Below are positions 39,438 to 47,548 of a stretch of 64,000 nt of DNA, piece after piece. Below the pieces are notes generated by a model. The model was not told the DNA's origin and did no database searches. It worked only from the letters and a program-made list of their open reading frames with translations. How positions within the stretch are numbered: position 1 is the first letter of the stretch; each line of letters begins with the position of its first letter. The translations under genes were made by a program, and so were the position numbers. The DNA lies in NCBI RefSeq assembly GCF_009193155.1, contig NZ_VUKD01000002.1, forward strand, positions 620,001-684,000, in the 5' to 3' direction. This DNA comes from Georgenia subflava (GTDB lineage: Bacteria > Actinomycetota > Actinomycetes > Actinomycetales > Actinomycetaceae).

Positions 39438-40422
39438 GCTGCACCTCGACGACCAGGTCCGCCGGCTCCGGGGCCGGCCACCCGGCCGCCACCATGGCCA
39501 GCCGCAACGCGCCGACCACCGGGGCGGCGGCGTCGTGCACCCGCCACGCGGACAGCCCGGCGACGACGCCGTCCCGGACCGGGCCTGCGGAGGTGAGGAC
39601 CGAGCCGGCGAGCACCACGTCGGCGACGTCGGACGCGCGGTCCGCGACGACGCCCAGGGCCGCCAGCAGCGCGGTCACCGCGCGGTCGACGATCGCGGCG
39701 GCGACGGCGTCACCGTCGTCCGCGCAGCGGCTCACCGCCGACGCGAAGCCGCCGAGCTCGCTGGGGGAACGCGCGTCGACGAGGCGGACGAGGTCCTGGC
39801 GCGGGTCGCCGGTCGTCGGACCGAGGTCGGCGGCGAGCCGGGCGGCGGCGTCGGTGAGCGCGGTCGCCGGGCCGCGGCCGTCCAGGTGCGCCGCCGCGGC
39901 CCGCAGCCCCTCGAGCCCGAGCCAGACCCCGGAGCCGACGTCCCCGAGGAGCCAGCCGAGCCCGTCGCAACGGGCGACCTCGGCGTAGCTGGCCAGGCGG
40001 CACGCGACCGCGCCGGTGCCCGCCAGCAGCAGGGCGCCGTCGGGTCTCGGGGCGCCGGCAGCGTAGGCGACCACGGGGTCGGTGACGACGTCGAGGCGGC
40101 GCGGCGCCGGCAGCCCCGCACCCGCGACGGCCTCGCCGAGCACGGTCGCGGCCCGGTCCCGGCCCGCCGGCCCGGCACCGGCGATGCCGGCGGTCAGGGC
40201 CTCGACCGCCCACGCGCGCGAGCCGAGCGCCGTCGACGCAGCGTCGGTCGCCTCGGAGAGCGCCGCCCCGAGGTTCGCTGTCACGGCGCCGGGCGAGGAG
40301 CGGAAGTTCCCGCCGGGCCCCGTTGCCCGACCGAGGACCTCGCCGTGCTCCGCCAGCACGACGACCGTCGAGGACGTCCCGCCGACGTCGAGCCCGACGA
40401 CGGCACGCACGGATGACGTCAC
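39430..40422 (-). CDS. BadF-type N-acetylglucosamine kinase
   Basis: A 330-residue ASKHA-fold kinase. Phosphate-1 motif VVGLDVGGTSST, adenosine and phosphate-2 regions LLLAGTGAVACR and DGLGWLLGDVGSGVWLG, typical of GlcNAc kinases in the BadF/BadG family. It probably phosphorylates GlcNAc or GlcN with ATP in the cytoplasm. The GTG at 40422 has GAGG six bases upstream; GTG codons at 40434 and 40410 are alternatives. It diverges from the cell-wall-sugar importer operon, sharing a 154-base control region with it, and would phosphorylate the GlcNAc released by NagZ. Confidence 0.87.
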   Translation of the reverse strand: MTSSVRAVVGLDVGGTSSTVVVLAEHGEVLGRATGPGGNFRSSPGAVTANLGAALSEATDAASTALGSRAWAVEALTAGIAGAGPAGRDRAATVLGEAVAGAGLPAPRRLDVVTDPVVAYAAGAPRPDGALLLAGTGAVACRLASYAEVARCDGLGWLLGDVGSGVWLGLEGLRAAAAHLDGRGPATALTDAAARLAADLGPTTGDPRQDLVRLVDARSPSELGGFASAVSRCADDGDAVAAAIVDRAVTALLAALGVVADRASDVADVVLAGSVLTSAGPVRDGVVAGLSAWRVHDAAAPVVGALRLAMVAAGWPAPEPADLVVEVQRG

Positions 40423-40447
40423 GGTGTTCCTCACATCACAGTTTGGT

Positions 40448-40491
40448 GGTAACTTTCCGGCTTGAGACCAATCGGGAAACTTTGTTCCCCG
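40448..40491. promoter_or_regulatory. Candidate operator pair in the divergent amino-sugar control region
   Basis: An AT-richer patch between the kinase and importer genes carries AACTTTCCGG (40451-40460) and an imperfect palindrome CGGGAAACTTTGTTCCCCG (40473-40491). Both share AACTTT. The form recalls binding sites of ROK-family sugar repressors, but no regulator is in the cluster and the match is not to a specific consensus I can confirm. Confidence 0.4.
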
Positions 40492-40576
40492 ACGGTCCTG
40501 GTCCCATCCAACCAGCAGACCCGGCTTCCCACGGTGCAGAGCTGCACCGGGTACGCCACGCACAAGGAGAGAGAGC

Positions 40577-41896
40577 ATGAGACGACGTGTGACAGTGGCG
40601 GCGGCAGCCGCGATCGCGCTGACGCTCGCGGCCTGCGGTGGCGGCGGCGACGAAGAGACGCCGGCCGGCGGGGACGGCACCGGCGGCACGGAGGGGGCCG
40701 ACTACTCGGGCGAGACCCTCGACGTCTGGATCATGGAGGGCACCAACCCCGACGCGAGCGGCTTCTTCGACGAGGTCGGCGCCGCCTTCGAGGAGCAGAC
40801 CGGCGCCACCCTGAACGTCGAGTTCCAGCCGTGGGCCAGCGCCCACGACAAGTTCGTCACCTCCATCGCCGGCGGTACCGGGCCGGACGTCGCCGAGGTC
40901 GGCACCACCTGGACCCCGGAGTTCGCCGAGATCGGCGCGCTGGAGGACCTGACCCCGCGCATCGAGGAGGCCGGGCTCGACGCCGACCTCGTCGAGGGCC
41001 TGGTCGAGGCGGGCACGTTCGACGGCGGTCTCTACGGCATGCCGTGGTACGCCGGCGTCCGCTCGATCATCTACAACACGGAGATCTTCGAGACGGCGGG
41101 CATCACCGAGCCGCCGACGTCCTGGGACGAGCTCCTCAGCGCCGTCGAGGCCATCAAGTCCAGCCAGCCCGACGTCATCCCGTTCCCGGTGCCCGGCGAC
41201 AGCCAGTACGGCGCCTACCCGTTCATCTGGGGTGCGGGCGGGGAGATCGCGGAGCAGGAGGGCGAGACCTGGACCGCCACGATCAACTCCCCGGAGTCGG
41301 TGGAGGGCCTGGAGTTCTACACCGGGCTCGCCCTCGAGCACGACTCCTCGACGGCCGCCGCCACCACCTGGAACGAGGCCGGCTCGCTCGAGGCCTTCAT
41401 GCAGGGCAACGTCGGCATGATCGTCTCCGGCAGCTGGACCCCCGGGCGCATCGCCCAGGACGCGCCGGACCTGGCCGAGAAGATCGCCGCCTTCCCGATC
41501 CCGGCGAAGGACGGCGGCGTCGCCGGGTCGTTCCTCGGCGGCTCGCACCTCGGCGTGTTCTCCGACTCTGAGAACCCCGACCTGGCGTGGGAGTTCGTCG
41601 AGCTCATGACGACCGGCGAGTTCGCCGACGCGTGGGCGAGCCAGACCGGCTACTTCCCGGGTCAGGCGAGCCTCATGGAGGAGAAGGCCGCTACCGACGA
41701 CCCGCTCGTCGCCCCGTTCGCGAAGCAGATGCTCGAGGGTGGTCGCTCGGTCCCCGTGACGCCGATCTTCGGCCAGATCCAGGGCGCCAAGACCGTCGAG
41801 ACGATGCTCCAGTCCATCCTGTCCGGCGGCGCCTCGGTGCAGGAGGCGGCGGACACCGCCGCCGCGGACATGGACGAGATCTTCGCCGGCAGCTGA
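40577..41896 (+). CDS. Sugar ABC transporter binding lipoprotein (cell-wall-sugar operon)
   Basis: A 439-residue family 1 solute-binding lipoprotein. Lipobox TLAAC sets the lipidation site at Cys20; a Gly/Glu/Thr-rich linker (residues 21-42) leads to the bilobed domain with LDVWIMEGTNPDASGF and GGTGPDVAEVGTTW. ATG 40577 has AAGGAGAGAG upstream. It is the first gene of a six-gene overlapping operon ending in murQ. The ligand is probably a GlcNAc-containing saccharide such as GlcNAc-anhydroMurNAc or chitobiose, judged from the enzymes downstream. Confidence 0.9.
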   Translation: MRRRVTVAAAAAIALTLAACGGGGDEETPAGGDGTGGTEGADYSGETLDVWIMEGTNPDASGFFDEVGAAFEEQTGATLNVEFQPWASAHDKFVTSIAGGTGPDVAEVGTTWTPEFAEIGALEDLTPRIEEAGLDADLVEGLVEAGTFDGGLYGMPWYAGVRSIIYNTEIFETAGITEPPTSWDELLSAVEAIKSSQPDVIPFPVPGDSQYGAYPFIWGAGGEIAEQEGETWTATINSPESVEGLEFYTGLALEHDSSTAAATTWNEAGSLEAFMQGNVGMIVSGSWTPGRIAQDAPDLAEKIAAFPIPAKDGGVAGSFLGGSHLGVFSDSENPDLAWEFVELMTTGEFADAWASQTGYFPGQASLMEEKAATDDPLVAPFAKQMLEGGRSVPVTPIFGQIQGAKTVETMLQSILSGGASVQEAADTAAADMDEIFAGS

Positions 41897-42894
41897 TGTC
41901 GCAGGAAGCCCCCGCCCAGGCGGTCCTCGGACCGTCCGGGCCGGCACCGGTCGGCCGGAGCACCCGCTCCGGCCGGCCGGCCCGGAAGAACGCGAGGCGC
42001 CGGCTGGTACGGACCACCCGGCCGTGGGTGCTGCTCTCCCCGGCCCTGGTCCTGCTCGCCGTGCTGCTACTCGTCCCGCTCGTACGGGTCGCGCAGCTCT
42101 CCTTCCAGGACTACGGGCTGCGCGAGCTCGCCTCGGGGACGACGAACTACGTCGGGTTCGCGAACTACCTCGAGATCCTCGGCTCCGAGTTCCTCTGGCG
42201 CACGGTACTGCCGAACACGGTCGGCTTCGCATTCGTCTGCGTGGTCCTGACCGTCACGCTCGGCACCGTCGTCGCCCTCTTCCTCAACACGCTCGGCAAC
42301 ACGTGGCGGGTGCTGTGCTCGACGGCGATCATGGTCGCCTGGGCGGTCCCCGCCGTCACCGGCACCTACGTGCTCATCTGGATCTTCGACCCGCTCAACG
42401 GCCTGGTCGCCAACGTCCTGGCCGACGTCGGGATCATCGAGGCCGGTACGGTCAACTGGTTCACGGACCGCCTCGGCTTCTACGCCATCGCCACCCTCAA
42501 CGTGGTCCACCACGGCTTCCCGTTCATCGCCATCACCGTGCTCGCCGGCCTGATGACCGTGCCCACCGAGCTCTACGAGGCGGCGAAGATCGACGGCGCC
42601 GGCGCGTGGCGGCGCTTCTGGAAGATCACCGTGCCGATGCTCAAGCCGGTCTTCGCCGTCGTCACGATCCTCTCGACGATCTGGGACTTCAAGGTCTTCA
42701 CGCAGATCTACCTCATGCCCGGCGGCAACGGCGGGAACCCGGCCGTCTTCAACCTCGGCGTGTGGAGCTACATCGAGTCCTTCGCGCAGGGCAAGTACGG
42801 CATGGGCTCGGCCATCGCCGTCCTGCTGACGCTGATCCTGCTCTCGATCACCGTCGTGTACATGCGCACCCTGTTCAAGGAGGAGGACCTGTGA
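41896..42894 (+). CDS. Sugar ABC transporter permease (MalF type)
   Basis: A 332-residue permease, six predicted helices after a 40-residue basic lead. The EAA loop is ELYEAAKIDGAGAWRRFWKITVPML. The ATG overlaps the binding-protein stop by one base (TGATG); its own stop overlaps the next GTG by four. It forms the channel with the second permease. No ATPase is encoded in the operon, so a shared ATPase elsewhere is expected. Confidence 0.9.
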   Translation: MSQEAPAQAVLGPSGPAPVGRSTRSGRPARKNARRRLVRTTRPWVLLSPALVLLAVLLLVPLVRVAQLSFQDYGLRELASGTTNYVGFANYLEILGSEFLWRTVLPNTVGFAFVCVVLTVTLGTVVALFLNTLGNTWRVLCSTAIMVAWAVPAVTGTYVLIWIFDPLNGLVANVLADVGIIEAGTVNWFTDRLGFYAIATLNVVHHGFPFIAITVLAGLMTVPTELYEAAKIDGAGAWRRFWKITVPMLKPVFAVVTILSTIWDFKVFTQIYLMPGGNGGNPAVFNLGVWSYIESFAQGKYGMGSAIAVLLTLILLSITVVYMRTLFKEEDL

Positions 42895-43715
42895 GCCGCA
42901 AGGTGCTCGGCCGGACCGGCAAGGTGCTCGGCATCGTCGCGCTGCTGGTCTTCTCGCTCTTCCCGGCGTACTGGATGTTCACCACCGCGATCGACGCCGA
43001 CGCCGCCACCCGCGGTGCGTCGCTGCTGCCCACCGACCTCACGTGGGCGCACTTCGACCGCGTCCTCGACCAGGGCGGCTTCGGCACCTACATCAAGAAC
43101 TCGGTGCTCGTCGCCACCGGCACCGTGCTGATCTCGGCCCTCGTGGCGCTGCTCGCCGCCGTCGCCGTCGCCCGGTTCACCTTCTCCTTCCGCAAGGCCG
43201 TCCTGGTGATGATCCTCATCGTCCAGATGGTCCCGCTCGAGGCGCTGGTCATCCCGCTGTTCCTCCAGGCGCGCAACCTCCAGCTGCTCAACTCCCTGAT
43301 CGGCCTGGTCATCGTCTACCTGGCGTTCTCGCTGCCGTTCGCGATCTGGACGCTGCGCGGGTTCGTCGCAGCGGTGCCGAAGGAGGTCGAGGAGGCCGCC
43401 TACATGGACGGCGCCTCCTGGGGGCGGATGTTCTGGTCGGTGCTGCTGCCGCTCGTGGCGCCCGGCCTGGTGGCGACAAGCGTGTTCGCCTTCATCACGG
43501 CCTGGAACGAGTTCATCTTCGCGCTGACCTTCATGCAGGACTCCGACCGGTACACGGTGGCGATCGGCCTGCAGAAGTTCTTCGGGCAGAACACCGCCGA
43601 CTGGGGCGCCGTCATGGCTGCCTCCACGCTGATCACGCTTCCGGTGGTCGTCTTCTTCACCCTCGTCCAGCGCAACCTCTCCTCGGGGCTCGCGGCCGGG
43701 GCGGTGAAGGGATGA
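42891..43715 (+). CDS. Sugar ABC transporter permease (MalG type)
   Basis: A 274-residue permease with six predicted helices, shorter than usual at the N-terminus. The EAA loop is EVEEAAYMDGASWGRMFWSVLLP. It starts at GTG 42891, overlapping the first permease gene by GTGA. Its stop overlaps the nagZ ATG. It completes the membrane part of the importer. Confidence 0.9.
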   Translation: MSRKVLGRTGKVLGIVALLVFSLFPAYWMFTTAIDADAATRGASLLPTDLTWAHFDRVLDQGGFGTYIKNSVLVATGTVLISALVALLAAVAVARFTFSFRKAVLVMILIVQMVPLEALVIPLFLQARNLQLLNSLIGLVIVYLAFSLPFAIWTLRGFVAAVPKEVEEAAYMDGASWGRMFWSVLLPLVAPGLVATSVFAFITAWNEFIFALTFMQDSDRYTVAIGLQKFFGQNTADWGAVMAASTLITLPVVVFFTLVQRNLSSGLAAGAVKG

Positions 43716-45241
43716 CCGGGATGCCTGCCCGCCGGCCCGCAGTGGTCCCGACCGTAGGCGCGGACGACGTCCGCCGCGCCGTCCTCGGCGTGCTGATGCC
43801 CGGCTTCACCGGCACCCAGCCGCCGCCGTGGCTGCTCGACGCCGCCCGCGACGGGCTGGCCGGCGTCGTCCTCTTCGCCGGCAACACCCCCGACATCGCC
43901 ACCACCCGGGCCCTGACCGACGCCCTGCACGCCGCCGGCCAGCTGGTCGTCGCGGTCGACGAGGAGGGCGGGGACGTCTCCCGTCTGCAGGCTGCGACCG
44001 GGTCGGCGCTGCCCGGCCTCGCAGCCCTCGGCGTCGTCGACGACGCGGAACTGACCCGCCGGACCGGCGCCGCCCTGGGCGCCCTGCTCCGGACCGCCGG
44101 GGTGGACCTCGACCTCGCCCCGGTCCTCGACGTCGCGTCCGAGCCGCGGAACCCGGTCGTCGGTGTGCGCTCCCTCGGCGCCGACCCGGCGCTCGTCGGG
44201 AGGCACGGCGCCGCGCTCGTCGCCGGCCTGCACGACGGCGGGGTGGCCGCCTGCGGCAAGCACTTCCCCGGTCACGGGGCGACCACCACGGACTCCCACC
44301 TGGACCTGCCGGAGCTCGACGTCGACGCAGCGACGCTGGCCCGCCGGGACCTGCCGCCCTTCGAGGCCGCAGCCGCGGCCGGGATGGACGCCGTGCTCAC
44401 CGCGCACGTCCGGGTGCCCGTCCTCGGGCCACGTCCGGCGAGTCTCGAGCCGGCCGTGACAGCCCTGGCGCGCGGCCTCGCCGGCGGCTTCGACGGGCCG
44501 GTCATCACCGACGCGCTCGACATGGGCGCCGTCGCCCGCGACCCCGGCTTCGGCGAGGCCTGCGTGCAGGCCCTGGAGGCCGGTGCCGACCTGCTCTGCC
44601 TCGGCACCACTGCCGGCCGCGACGACGAGCGCCTCTTCCGCACAGCCCTCGGCGCCGTCACCGACGCGCTGGCGACGGGCCGACTCGCGGTGGCGCAGCT
44701 GACGGCCTCCGCGGCGCGCACCGACCGGCTGCCCGAGCGGGTGGCCGCCTACCGTGCCGCCGCCGGTGCAGCCGTGCCGTCCGAGACCGCATCGACCCGG
44801 CTGGCGGCGGTCGGCGCCGAGACCGCCCGCCGGGCCGTCAGCACCCGCGGCGACGTCGCCCGGAGCGGCACCCCGGTGCTGCTGGACCTGCGCCGCCAGC
44901 TCGACCACGCCGCCGGACGGACGTCCACGGCCTTTGCCGACGCCCTCGCAAGGCGCCGCCCGGGCACCGAGGTGGTGGCCACCGGCCGCGCAGCCGCCGC
45001 CCCGGTCGGCATGGCGCTGGAGCGGATCGACCCCGGGCGGCCGGTGGTCGTCCTCACCCGGGAGCCGCTGGCCGACGACGGCGAGCACGCCGACCTCGAC
45101 GCCGTGCTCGCCGCGCGCCCGGACGCCGTCGTCGTCCACGCCGGCACGTCCGCCGCCGCGCCGGACGTCCCCAACCTCGTGCTCGCGCACGGCGTCGGCC
45201 GCGCCAACGCCGAGGAAGCCGTCGGACGGATCACGTCGTGA
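43712..45241 (+). CDS. nagZ: GH3 beta-N-acetylhexosaminidase (NagZ type)
   Basis: A 509-residue family 3 glycosidase that removes GlcNAc from GlcNAc-(anhydro)MurNAc. The NagZ loop KHFPGHG begins at Lys183 and is followed by TTTDSHLDLP, which carries the catalytic His/Asp of this subfamily. The nucleophile is Asp267 in VITDALDMG. A C-terminal domain of about 170 residues is added to the catalytic barrel, as in Gram-positive two-domain enzymes. No signal peptide, so it works inside on imported sugar. ATG 43712 overlaps the permease stop and its stop overlaps anmK. Confidence 0.9.
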   Translation: MTGMPARRPAVVPTVGADDVRRAVLGVLMPGFTGTQPPPWLLDAARDGLAGVVLFAGNTPDIATTRALTDALHAAGQLVVAVDEEGGDVSRLQAATGSALPGLAALGVVDDAELTRRTGAALGALLRTAGVDLDLAPVLDVASEPRNPVVGVRSLGADPALVGRHGAALVAGLHDGGVAACGKHFPGHGATTTDSHLDLPELDVDAATLARRDLPPFEAAAAAGMDAVLTAHVRVPVLGPRPASLEPAVTALARGLAGGFDGPVITDALDMGAVARDPGFGEACVQALEAGADLLCLGTTAGRDDERLFRTALGAVTDALATGRLAVAQLTASAARTDRLPERVAAYRAAAGAAVPSETASTRLAAVGAETARRAVSTRGDVARSGTPVLLDLRRQLDHAAGRTSTAFADALARRRPGTEVVATGRAAAAPVGMALERIDPGRPVVVLTREPLADDGEHADLDAVLAARPDAVVVHAGTSAAAPDVPNLVLAHGVGRANAEEAVGRITS

Positions 45242-46431
45242 AGGTCCTCGCCCTGTCCTCCGGGACCTCTGTCGACGCCATCGACGTCGCGCTCGCCGAG
45301 CTCGACGACGATGCCGGCACCCTGGCGCTGACCCCGCTCGGCCACACCGAGGTGCCCTGGCCCGCCGAGCTGCGCGAGCGGATCCTCGCCGCGCTGCCGC
45401 CCGCTGAGATCGGCGTGGGGGAGTGGTGCCGGCTGGACACGCTCGTCGGGCAGACGTTCGCCGAGGCGGCGGCGTACGGGCTCGAGCGGCTCGGCCCGGC
45501 GGACCTCATCGCCTCGCACGGCCAGACCCTCTACCACTGGGTCGAGGAGGGCCGCGCCCGCGGCACCCTCCAGGTCGGGGCGCCGGCCTGGATCCACGAG
45601 CGCACCGGTGTGCCCGTGGTGCACGACCTGCGCAGCGCCGACGTCGCCGCCGGCGGCCACGGCGCCCCGCTGGTCAGCCTGCTCGACCACCTCTGGCTCG
45701 GGGAGCGCCGCACCGCGGCCCTGAACGTCGGCGGCATCGCCAACATCACGGTCGTCGGTCCGGCCGGCCAGACGGCGGGCGCGCGGGTCGTCACCGGAGA
45801 CACCGGCCCCGGCAACTGCCTGATCGACGCCGCCGTCGCGGACCTGACCGGCCGCCCCTACGACGCCGGCGGCGAACTGGCGGCCGCCGGCACCGTCGAC
45901 GGGGGCGCCCTGGAGGTCCTGCTCGCCGACCCGTTCTACCGCCGGGAGCTGCCGCGCAGCACGGGCCGTGAGCACTTCCACTCCCGCTACGTCGCCGAGC
46001 GGCTGGGCGCCGCCGGCCTAAGGCTGTCCGGCCCGGACCTGGTGGCCACCCTCACCGAGCTGACCGCGCGGACGGTCGCCGACCAGGTTCGCGGCGCCGG
46101 CGTCGAGCGCGTCGTCGTCTCCGGCGGCGGCGCCCACAACCCCGTGCTGATGGCACGCCTGCGCGACCTCCTCCCACCGGTGGTCACCGCGACCGAGCTC
46201 GGCCTCGACGGTGATGCGAAGGAGGCCTACCTGTTCGCCGTCCTGGGCTACCTCGGCGTCCGCGCTCTGCCGGGGACGGCGCCGCGGACGACCGCCGAGC
46301 CGGACGGCCCGCGAGCCACCGGTGCGCGGCACCCGGCGGTCCTGGGGTCCCTCACCCCGCCCGCGCCCGCACCGTGCGCACCGGCCACGGCGGCCGTGCG
46401 TCGCCTCGTGATCGTCAAGGAGCACCCATGA
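45238..46431 (+). CDS. anmK: Anhydro-N-acetylmuramic acid kinase
   Basis: A 397-residue ASKHA kinase that opens 1,6-anhydroMurNAc and phosphorylates it to MurNAc-6-phosphate. Family marks: LSSGTSVDAIDVAL at the N-terminus, ASHGQTLYHW, RTAALNVGGIANIT, TGDTGPGNCLIDA and SGGGAHNPVLM. The extra about 45 residues at the C-terminus (Pro/Ala-rich, ending VIVKEHP) lie beyond the usual AnmK end. GTG 45238 overlaps nagZ and the stop overlaps murQ. Its product feeds MurQ directly. Confidence 0.94.
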   Translation: MKVLALSSGTSVDAIDVALAELDDDAGTLALTPLGHTEVPWPAELRERILAALPPAEIGVGEWCRLDTLVGQTFAEAAAYGLERLGPADLIASHGQTLYHWVEEGRARGTLQVGAPAWIHERTGVPVVHDLRSADVAAGGHGAPLVSLLDHLWLGERRTAALNVGGIANITVVGPAGQTAGARVVTGDTGPGNCLIDAAVADLTGRPYDAGGELAAAGTVDGGALEVLLADPFYRRELPRSTGREHFHSRYVAERLGAAGLRLSGPDLVATLTELTARTVADQVRGAGVERVVVSGGGAHNPVLMARLRDLLPPVVTATELGLDGDAKEAYLFAVLGYLGVRALPGTAPRTTAEPDGPRATGARHPAVLGSLTPPAPAPCAPATAAVRRLVIVKEHP

Positions 46432-47390
46432 GCCGACCGGACAACGACTGGCGGCAGGTCCTGGGGCTGCGCTCACCCACGGAGGACCGCAACCCGCGCA
46501 CCGAGGCGATCGACCAGCTGCCCGCCGCCGACCTCGTCCGGCTCATCATGACCGAGGACCGCTCCGTCGCCGCGGCGGTGGAGCTCGCCGCCGGGGCCGT
46601 CGCGGACATGGTCGATCGCGCGGTTGCCGCGATCGTCGGCGGCGGCCGCGTCCACTACGTGGGGTCCGGCACCTCCGGCCGGCTCGGGGTGCTCGACGCC
46701 GTCGAGCTGCTGCCCACCTACGACGTCGGCGAGGAGACGGTCCGGGCGCATCTTGCCGGCGGGCCGAGCGCGATGATGGTGGCCGTCGAGGGGGCCGAGG
46801 ACGACGTCGACGCCGGCCACGAGCTCGGCGGGTCGGTGGCGGCCGGTGACCTCGTCGTCGGGCTGACCGCCAGCGGCCGGACCCCGTTCGTGGCCGGGGC
46901 CCTGGCAGGCGCCCGCGAGGCCGGGGCGACGACGGCACTGGTCTCGACCAACCCCGGCGCCCCGCTGGCGACAGACGTAGACGTCGCGGTCCTGGTGGAC
47001 ACCGGTCCCGAGGTGATCACCGGGTCGACCCGGATGAAGGCCGCCACCGCCCAGAAGCTCGTCCTGAACACCTTCTCCACGGCCGTGATGGTGCGTCTGG
47101 GGAAGACCTACTCCAACCTCATGATCGAGGTGCGGCCCACCAACAAGAAGCTCCGCGCACGGACCGTGCGGATGCTCGTCCAGGCCACCGGCAAGAGTCC
47201 CGAGACCTGCGCGGCCGTCCTCGAGGGGGCCGACGGCGACGTCCGGGTCGCACTCGTCGCCCTGCTCTCGGGCGCCGAGGTGAGCACCGCGGCGCTGGTC
47301 GCCGACGGTTTCCCGCCCGACCCGCGACGGGTGTCCGACCCGGCCGGGGTCCGCTCCGCCGTCGCCGTCATGGCAGAGGCGCAGGTATGA
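46428..47390 (+). CDS. murQ: N-acetylmuramic acid 6-phosphate etherase
   Basis: A 320-residue SIS-domain lyase that removes the lactyl ether from MurNAc-6-P to give GlcNAc-6-P and D-lactate. Seen are RNPRTEAIDQLP, HYVGSGTSGRLGVLDA-type SIS loop, GGPSAMMVAVEGAEDD with the catalytic Glu, GLTASGRTPFV, and STRMKAATAQKLVLN. ATG 46428 overlaps the anmK stop by four bases. It is the last gene of the overlapping set; its product requires NagA and NagB, the end of the latter being at the start of the window. Confidence 0.96.
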   Translation: MSRPDNDWRQVLGLRSPTEDRNPRTEAIDQLPAADLVRLIMTEDRSVAAAVELAAGAVADMVDRAVAAIVGGGRVHYVGSGTSGRLGVLDAVELLPTYDVGEETVRAHLAGGPSAMMVAVEGAEDDVDAGHELGGSVAAGDLVVGLTASGRTPFVAGALAGAREAGATTALVSTNPGAPLATDVDVAVLVDTGPEVITGSTRMKAATAQKLVLNTFSTAVMVRLGKTYSNLMIEVRPTNKKLRARTVRMLVQATGKSPETCAAVLEGADGDVRVALVALLSGAEVSTAALVADGFPPDPRRVSDPAGVRSAVAVMAEAQV

Positions 47391-47548
47391 CGGTCGCCGC
47401 GCCCTGACCGGCGAGGCACCTCGCCCCGAGACGTCCATCCAAACCCGATCGAAGGAGGCCATCCGCGAACAGGGCACCCGCCCGCCGGCCCCGCCACCCG
47501 ACGACGCGTGGCGGCGCCACCGACGAGACGAGAACGAAGGAGCAGGAC

